A stretch of 64,000 nt of DNA, from NCBI RefSeq assembly GCF_031143425.1, contig NC_090444.1, forward strand, positions 1,350,118,323 to 1,350,182,322, written 5' to 3'. The notes beneath the pieces are model-generated. The model saw only the letters and a list, made by a program, of their open reading frames with translations. It had not been told where the DNA came from and searched no databases. The stretch comes from Pleurodeles waltl. Lineage: Eukaryota; Chordata; Amphibia; Caudata; Salamandridae. Made by a program: the position numbers and the translations under genes. This document shows, piece after piece, positions 57,765 to 64,000 of the stretch (the first letter of the stretch is position 1; every line of letters starts with the position of its first letter).

Positions 57765-59345
57765 CGGCCACTCCCACTCATGAATGCACAACTTAAACTT
57801 GATACGTTTGGGAGTTAAGGCCCGCAGCTTTATTCACATCTTTGACATTCTCCCAAACTTTAATACCCAAAATTCAGGGCCTACTGTACTGTCAACAGGC
57901 CATAAATCACACCATAAATAATTTAGGCAAGTTAATTACTGCATAACACTTTGACCTGGTCATAAATCGAACCATAAATCAATTAGTAAATTCAATTAAG
58001 CCATAAACACTGAGACCTGATCATAAATCAAACCGTAAATCATTCTGGCAGGTCATTACGTCATAAATGAACTGACCAATCACTTTTATGATGATTACTA
58101 GTCACTTAGAGTCTGTATCAGTCTGGCATTTAATGCTGATGACTAGGAATCCTTGAGCTGGAGCTTCACTGTTTTTTGCTAAAGGAAGGGGCATTCCACC
58201 ATCTCTTTACTTTCGGCCCAACTCTCTACCTTTGATCGACCAGTCTGCTCTGCCGACTGGTGGGCCAGGCTGTGAGTGCCGTGTTGTGCTCCCCTTCCCC
58301 TCTTGGACCATCTTACCCTGCAGTGAGGCATCCCAAAATAAGTTTGAGGTCTGCTGCTCCATTGTGGCCTTTCAACACTCCTTACGCACCATTAGTGCCT
58401 TCTTACCCTTTCACAGTGCTGTGACTAGTGTTAGTTTCCTGGCCATGGGTGAGTCTTTAGTTGTCCATGGTTGTTGCAGCCAAAATAGAGGCTGGACACC
58501 GCACATGGCCCCTCTAAATATAGACTTGGTGCCCTGTGACCACATTTCAAATAATGCCTGGCCTCCCCATTGGCAGAGTGTTTGCGCCACTTCTTCCTGT
58601 CCTTTTGGCCCCCTTACCACCTTCAACTTTGCCCCGCCTGAGATTGGGGAAGGGTGGGGTGATATTTCTGCACCCCCACCATTGTCCCTTCATCCCTCAG
58701 TACCAGACGTTGCTCAGCCTTGGCGACGTTTACGGCGCTGACCCCCTAAGCACCCTTTGGGTGTAGGCCTCTGCCATAAACTTCACAGCCGGCTACTCCA
58801 ACTCATGAATGCACAACTTACACTTGATACATTGGGAAGTTAACGGCCGCAGCTTTTCTTCACATCTTTAACATCATCCCAAATTTTAACACCCAAAATT
58901 CAGGGCCTACCGTCCTGTCAACAGGGCATAAATCACACCATAAATCTTATAGGCAAGTTAATTACTGTATAACACTTTGACCTGATCCTAAATCAAACCA
59001 TAAATCCTTCTGGCAGGTCATTACATCATAAATCAACTGACCAGACACTTTTATGATGATTACCAGTCACTTATAGCCTGCATCAGTCCGGCGTTTAATA
59101 CTGATGATTGGGGTCCTTGGGCTGGAGCTTCACTGTTTTTTACCGGGGAAAGGGGCATTCCATGAACTCTTTAGGCCCAACTCACTACCGTGGATCAAGG
59201 GGTGTGCTCCGCTGACCAGCGATCCGGGCTGCGAGTGCTGTATTGTGTTCCCCATCCCACCTTGGACCGCTTTACCCAAGTACCAGGTCTGCCACCCCAT
59301 GGTGGCCTTTTAACACTCCTTACGCTCCATTAGCTGCTTCCTACC
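57765..59345. repeat. Ngaro-like split direct repeats (B2, A2, B1 in plus-strand order)
   Basis: 57765-58405 and 58785-59345 are direct copies sharing ACTCATGAATGCACAACTTA, CCCAAAATTCAGGGCCTAC, CATAAATCACACCATAAAT, a TGACCAG/ATCACTTTTATGATGA part, GCTGGAGCTTCACTGTTTTT and AACACTCCTTACGC. Between them, 58406-58784 has no copy in the window and would be A2, whose partner A1 should be at the missing 5' end. This B1-A2-B2 tail is the split-direct-repeat layout of Ngaro/PAT elements. Confidence 0.75.
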
Positions 59346-59399
59346 CACCATGCTGCACTCGGGTGTACGTCCTCGGGCAACTCCTCCAGCTTAGGTAGT

Positions 59400-59730
59400 G
59401 ATTGCTTTACTGACAACTGGCTATGGCCATGGCCGCCCAGATGTTGAACCAGAACACTTCCAGTTCTGCGTCTGTCAGGTGCACCCCATCCTGTGCAAAA
59501 TATTCTGGGCGCCTTAGATTGATCAAGCCATGCCTGATGGCCTCCCAGCCACTGGCCCTGCAAAATTTGGCTACTGCCACGTTGAGCTTTTTCCGGGATC
59601 TTTCGAGGGTGCTGGTGGACCAGGCCCCCCTCCACTTCTGCCTGGGCACAATTTGGGACCACAACACTTTTGTTTATGGTGTTGACCAGCCCTCCCCATG
59701 TTGTGCTAACTTTCTCCAATCCCCTTTTTT
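59400..59730 (-). pseudogene. SGNH-hydrolase C-terminal domain in the Ngaro-like element
   Basis: The 86-codon frame (59667-59407) reads WSQIVPRQKWRGA, a KLNVAVAKFCRASGW helix and EYFAQDGVHLTDAELEVF. DGVHLTD (59471-59494) supplies the Asp-His dyad of an SGNH hydrolase. SGNH domains have been described at the end of some Ngaro and DIRS-like elements; their role is not known. The N-terminal catalytic Ser (GDSL-like), Gly and Asn blocks are missing: just upstream on the coding strand is an A-rich/C-rich tract (about 59729-59758), so the domain is truncated. It follows the recombinase on the same strand. Confidence 0.75.
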
Positions 59731-59769
59731 CTTTTTTTTTTTGGGGGGTGGGGTGGGGTAGAGGGTATT

Positions 59770-60640
59770 CTAATTTTTGCCTCCCTGCGATAGCCTCACG
59801 TAATGCTTGTGGGCTGCTAAGCGCCACTTCCCTATCCGTTTGATGCCATCCTCTGACAGCCCTCACCTGGCTGCCGTGGTCACCACCCCAATGCTGAGAG
59901 TGACGAATTCCTCTGCTGGCAGGCCTGCCTTCGTGAGAGCCCTCCTCAGAACTGCCTTGAATTGATATCTGCTCATGCAGTCCCCATTCCTGTGTTTGTA
60001 GAGTGGACCTTCTCCTGGTGGGCAGATTTCTCAGTACTCCTTCATCCACTGCACCAGGCATACTGCCTTGTTCGACACATCCAGCAGTGTCACCTAAGCA
60101 CCTTTCCCTTGTTGGTCAGTTTTGGACGTCCTCAGGATTGCCTCCACCCTCTCAGGCCCCAGCTGCACGTCTTGGGCTTGTATACAGGATCCTTCAGTTT
60201 CTTGTTCACTGTGGAGACCAATGAGCTTACCCTGAAGGCTCCAAAGAAGGCCAGTGTGAGTGCCTCCAAAAAGTGACCTCTGATGCGTCTCTACATATTT
60301 CGGGCAACACCTTCAATGTCCATGCCAATGTGTCACACTCAGTGGGTTTCCAATTTTTAACCTTCTAGGCACCGCCAGTCCTTCATTGCTGATTTCAAGT
60401 AATGCAACACTCTGGGGTCCACCCCAGTGGCCAACTTTGCACCATTGGCTATCGGTGCCAGGTGAGAATGAGTCCATGATCTGGTCTTGTGGTGCTCGAA
60501 TGCCCATTAGATGAAGCACTCTTGGGTTGTGTCCAGAATGCTGTTGAAGGATTGTAACCCTGTAATCCACTGAACCATCTTCTGGCATGCCTCCTGGCTC
60601 TTGTGGGTGCCAATGTATGTTGTACTAGCTGTGACAGGTC
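59770..60640 (-). pseudogene. Ngaro-like tyrosine recombinase
   Basis: Order on the minus strand: LVQHTLAPTRARRHARRWFSG (core-binding start, about 60625-60560), a LALTLAFFGAFRVSSLVS-like block with the catalytic Arg (about 60260-60213), a degraded HxxR region (TLSIGVVTTAAR, about 59910-59870; the expected His is not seen), then IKRIGKWRLAAHKHYVR, with the nucleophile Tyr in KHYVR (59794-59808). Pieces lie in at least three frames with stops, so the enzyme is dead. Spacing of the motifs fits the tyrosine recombinase family. Confidence 0.75.
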
Positions 60641-61954
60641 ATCTCTGCCAGTGCCCACAGCTCCTCCGGAAAAGGTGTCATGTTCCTCTCTGCCGTGGGA
60701 GCCAGCTCCCTGAACTTCTCCGCCTGAAAACGAGATAGTGCATCCGCCTGAGCATTATTAATCCCCTGCACGTGTCTGGCCCTCAGCTCCAGGTTGCCTC
60801 CTAATTGCAGTTGCATCAATCTCCTCAGCAGTCTCAACCGTTTTGGGCACCTAGCCGCCCCTGTATTGATGGCATGCACCACCGCCTGGTTGTCTGGCCA
60901 TATAGTCAACTTCAGATTACTTAGACTTGAACCCGATTGTCAGCGCCACTACTATGGGACACAGCTCCAAGAATGATATTTTCTTTGTTATTCCTGCCTC
61001 TGCCCACTGCTGAGGCCACTTTTTGGTGCACCATCTGTGCCCTAGGATTGCCCCAAATCTCAGGCTGCGTGCTGCGTCCATGTTGGATACCCATCCTTCC
61101 CTCCATATGAGTACCCCATTGAAGCTTGCTAAGAACTTTAGACACATTTCTAAATCCTGTTTTGCCCCCACACTCAATCTGACATTGTGGTGCTTCTTCT
61201 TCAAATCCTTGGTCAGCTGAGTCAGTCTTCTCTTGAAAACTCTCCCTACCGGGATGAGTCTTGCCACAAAGTTCAACTTTCTAATTAGCTCTTTTAACTT
61301 ACCCTGAGTGGCTTTCTGCTTCGTTATCAAACCCTTGATCTTGGCCCTTATGTCTTGTACTTTATCGTCTGGGATCTGCATGGTGCCTGCCACTGAATCC
61401 AGTTCTATTCCTAAGAACACTATTCTTGAGCTAGGGCCTACTGTTTTGTCCGCCGCCAGCAGGACCCCCGATTCTGCTGCCAGCGTTTGAAAAGCACCGA
61501 GTAAGTTCTTGCACTCCTCGTCGTTCGGCCTGCCTAAAAATAAAAAGTCATCCAGGTAGTGCAGTTTCCCGCCCTGTGGGTGCCTTTCATGTAGGGTCCA
61601 TTCAAGAGAAGTGGAAAACTTTTAGAAGTATACGCATTATATAGAGCACCTCATGGGCAGGGCCTCATCAAAGTAGGTCTCTCCGTTGAAACGAAAACCC
61701 AGAAGGTGGTAACTACTGGGGTGAACTGGTAATAGGCTGAAAGCGGATTCTATGTCTGCCTTCGCCATCAATGCCCCCAGGCCCGCAGCTCTAACCAAAT
61801 CTTCTGCGTCATCCACTGATGCATATCTTCAGGGCTGATGTCATCATTAACCGACTCCCCTTCTGGGAATGATAGGTAGTGGATTAGTATATACTGCGAT
61901 GCTCCTTCTTGGAAACCACCCCTAGTGGTGAACACTAATTCTTCTGGTGTCTTT
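60640..61954 (-). pseudogene. Ngaro-like reverse transcriptase and RNase H
   Basis: From 61954 on the minus strand: ELVFTTRGGFQEGASQYILI and HYLSFPEGESVNDDISPE (RT fingers), ALMAKADIESAFSLLPVHP (first catalytic Asp), a FDEALPMR block, YLDDFLFLGRP (61559-61533, catalytic Asp pair), then FLGIELDSVAGTMQIPDDKV opening a 167-codon frame (61420-60917) with LNFVARLIPVGRVFKRRL and KKISFLELCPIVVAL, the RNase H glutamate helix. After a frame change TIWPDNQAVVHAINTGAARC (60905-60840) gives the next acidic position and NNAQADALSRFQ the last. The RT is truncated at its N-terminus by the LTR at 61955. Confidence 0.87.
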
Positions 61955-64000
61955 TGTAGGAAAGTACCATCTTGCCTGGCATGTTACCCCCATATTTCAC
62001 TGTATATATGTTGTTTTAGTTATATGTGTCACTGGGACCCTGCCAGCCAGGGCCCCAGTGCTCATAAGTATGCCCTGTATGTGTTACCTGTGTTATGACT
62101 AACTGTCTCACTGAGGCTTTGCTAATCAGAACCTCAGTGGTTATGCTCTCTCATTTCTTTCAAATTGTCACTAACAGGCTAGTGACCAATTTTACCAATT
62201 TACATTGGCATACTGGTACACCCTTATAATTCCCTAGTATATGGTACTGAGGTACCCAGGGTATTGGGGTTCCAGGAGATCCCTATGGGCTGCAGCATTT
62301 CTTTTGCCACCTATAGGGAGCTCTGACTATTCTTACACAGGCCTGCCACTGCAGCCTGAGTGAAATAACGTCCACGTTATTTCACAGCCATTTTTCACTG
62401 CACTTAAGTAACTTAGAAGTCACCTATTTGTCTAACCTTTACCTGGTAAAGGTTGGGTGCTAAGTTACTTAGTGTGTGGGCACCCTGGCACTAGCCAAGG
62501 TGCCCCCACATTGTTCAGGGCCAATTCCCCGGACTTTGTGAGTGGGGCGATACCATTACACGCGTGCACTACACATAGGTCACTACCTATGTGTAGCTTC
62601 ACAATGGTAACTCCGAATATGGCCATGTAACATGTCTATGATCATGGAATTGCCCCCTCTATGCCATCCTGGCATTGTTGGCACAATCCCATGATCCCAC
62701 GGGTCTCTACCACAGACCTGGGTACTGCCAAACTGCCTTTCCCGGGGTTTCACTGCAGCTGCTACTGCTGCCAACCCCTCAGACAGGTTTCTGCCCTCCT
62801 GGGGTCCAGCCAGGCTTGGCCCAGGAAGGCAGAACAAAGGACTTCCTCAGAGAGAGGGTGTTACACCCTCTCCCTTTGGAATAAGGTGTCAGGGCTGGGG
62901 AGGAGTAGCCTCCCCCAGCCTCTTGAAATGCTTTGATGGGCACAGATGGTGCCCATCTCTGCATAAGCCAGTCTACACTGGTTCAGGGATCCCTCAGCCC
63001 TGCTCTGGCCCGAAACTGGACAAAGGAAAGGGAGTGACTACTCCCCTGACCTGCACCTCCCCTGGGAGGTGCCCAGAGCTCCTCCAGTGTGCTCCAGACC
63101 TCTGCCATCTTGGAAACAGAGGTGCTGCTGGCACACTGGACTGCTCTGAGTGGCCAGGGCCAGCAGGTGACATCAGAGACTCCTTCTGATAGGCTCCTTC
63201 AGGTGTTGCTAGCCTATCCTCTCTCCTAAGTAGCCAAACCCTCTTTTCTGGCTATTTAGGGTCTCTGCTTTGGGGAATTCTTTAGATAACGAATGCAAGA
63301 GCTCATCTGAGTTCCTCTGCATCTCTCTCTTCACCTTCTGCCAAGGAATCGACTGCTGACCGCGCTGGAAGCCTGCAAAACTGCAACAAAGTAGCGAAGA
63401 CGACTACTGCAACTCTGTAACGCTGATCCTCCCGCCTTCTCGACTGTTTTCCTGGTGGTGCATGCTGTGGGGGTAGTCTGCCTCCTCTCTGCACTAGAAG
63501 CTCCGAAGAAATCTCCCGTGGGTCGACGGAATCTTCCCCCTGCAACCGCAGGCACCAAAGAACTGCATCACCGGTCCTCTGGGTCTCCTCTCAGCACGAC
63601 GAGCGAGGTCCCTTGAATCCAGCAACTCTGTCCAAGTGACTCCCACAGTCCAGTGACTCTTCAGTCCAAGTTTGGTGGAGGTAAGTCCTTGCCTCCCCAC
63701 GCCAGACTGCATTGCTGGGAACTGCGTGTTTTGCAGCTACTCCGGCTCCTGTGCACTTTCCGAGGGAATCCTTTGTGCACAGCCAAGCCTGGGTCCACGG
63801 CACTCTAACCTGCATTGCACGACCTCCTGAGTTGTCCTCCGGCGGTGTGGGACTCCTTTGTGCAACTTCGGGTGAGCACCATTTCACTCCACTTTGTAGT
63901 GCCTGTTCCGGCACTTCTGCGGCTGCTGCCTGCTTTTGAGAGGGCTCCTTGTCTTGCTAGGTGCCCCCTCTGTCCCCTGACGCAATTGGCGACATCCTGG
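61955..64000 (+). mobile_element. giant LTR (copy 2), cut by window end
   Basis: Starts TGTAGGAAAGTACC and follows copy 1 (30403-33398) collinearly to the window end, which corresponds to about 32440 in copy 1. Visible differences are scattered substitutions and small indels. The TATA-like box (about 63252) and the splice donor (about 63681) are kept. It is inserted in the RT of the Ngaro-like element. The presumed target duplication is TCTTT (61950-61954), whose partner is outside the window. Whether it is a solo LTR or the 5' LTR of a longer element cannot be told. Confidence 0.88.

Larger units (their letters stand above)
57765..61954 (-). mobile_element. Ngaro-like tyrosine-recombinase retroelement, minus strand, 5' part displaced by an LTR
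   Basis: Read on the minus strand: RT (from 61954), RNase H, tyrosine recombinase, SGNH-hydrolase remnant, then two direct copies of a ~560-640-bp repeat. This order, and the split direct (not inverted) terminal repeats, fit Ngaro elements rather than the DIRS1-type copies elsewhere in the window. The 5' part beyond the RT fingers is absent from the window because a giant LTR is inserted at 61955. All frames are broken. Confidence 0.82.

Noticed and set aside
59330..60061. 243-codon minus-strand frame as a single protein
   Set aside because: It crosses recombinase, an A-rich/C-rich tract and the SGNH remnant, mostly in a frame other than the family motifs.
1..64000. Host protein-coding exons, tRNA or rRNA genes
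   Set aside because: No frame outside mobile elements showed a recognisable domain with splice sites, and no cloverleaf or rRNA motif was seen. Short exons in the unassigned stretches cannot be excluded by eye.

Overview
The window looks like intergenic DNA from a very large, transposon-packed vertebrate genome, most likely a salamander or newt. The basis is the mix of repeat families: several DIRS-type tyrosine-recombinase retroelements, a Ngaro-like element, long (2.4-3 kb) solo LTRs, CR1/L2- and L1-like LINEs, a Ty3/gypsy element and hairpin-rich MITEs. The organism is an inference from repeat content. No host exon, tRNA, rRNA, CRISPR array or bacterial-style operon was recognised.

Layout. 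1-222 is the right terminal repeat of a DIRS element lying upstream. 1.5-3.95 kb is a minus-strand LTR-like block with internal duplications. 5347-10391 is a complete but disabled Ty3/gypsy element with 184/192-bp LTRs, a CTATG target duplication and a 42-bp palindrome in each LTR. 10.4-11.7 kb holds a pair of direct repeats that may be an old LTR remnant. 13.4-14.6 kb is a hairpin- and GT-rich MITE. 14.8-20.2 kb is a decayed DIRS element (DIRS-1) with a minus-strand LTR inserted near its right end.

22.8-35.85 kb is a compound DIRS locus. DIRS-2 (gag, RNase H, recombinase; most of the RT is lost) is split by a 3.95-kb piggyBac-like non-autonomous element (25066-29015, TTAA on both sides). It then runs directly into a 5'-truncated DIRS-3 (29180-35850), whose RT is itself split by a 2996-bp solo LTR (30403-33398, CTCAT duplication).

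37.3-45.4 kb is a nest of LINEs: a plus-strand LINE is interrupted by a minus-strand LINE, which is interrupted by a 2764-bp solo LTR (40261-43024). A further minus-strand LINE fragment abuts on the left. 46.6-48.2 kb is another minus-strand LTR with a 63-bp minisatellite, followed by a minus-strand L1-like fragment (48.2-50.2 kb). 53934-54877 is a MITE flanked by TAA and related to the one at 13.4 kb. 55.9-56.4 kb is a fold-back sequence. 57.8-61.95 kb is a minus-strand Ngaro-like element (RT, RNase H, tyrosine recombinase, SGNH-hydrolase remnant, split direct repeats), interrupted at 61955 by a second copy of the same giant LTR, which runs off the window.

Nothing here looks able to move by itself: every long reading frame carries stops, frameshifts or deletions. 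The interest lies in the insertion chronology, in the hairpin structures (one with a compensatory base-pair change between two LTR copies), and in the recombinase elements with accessory domains.
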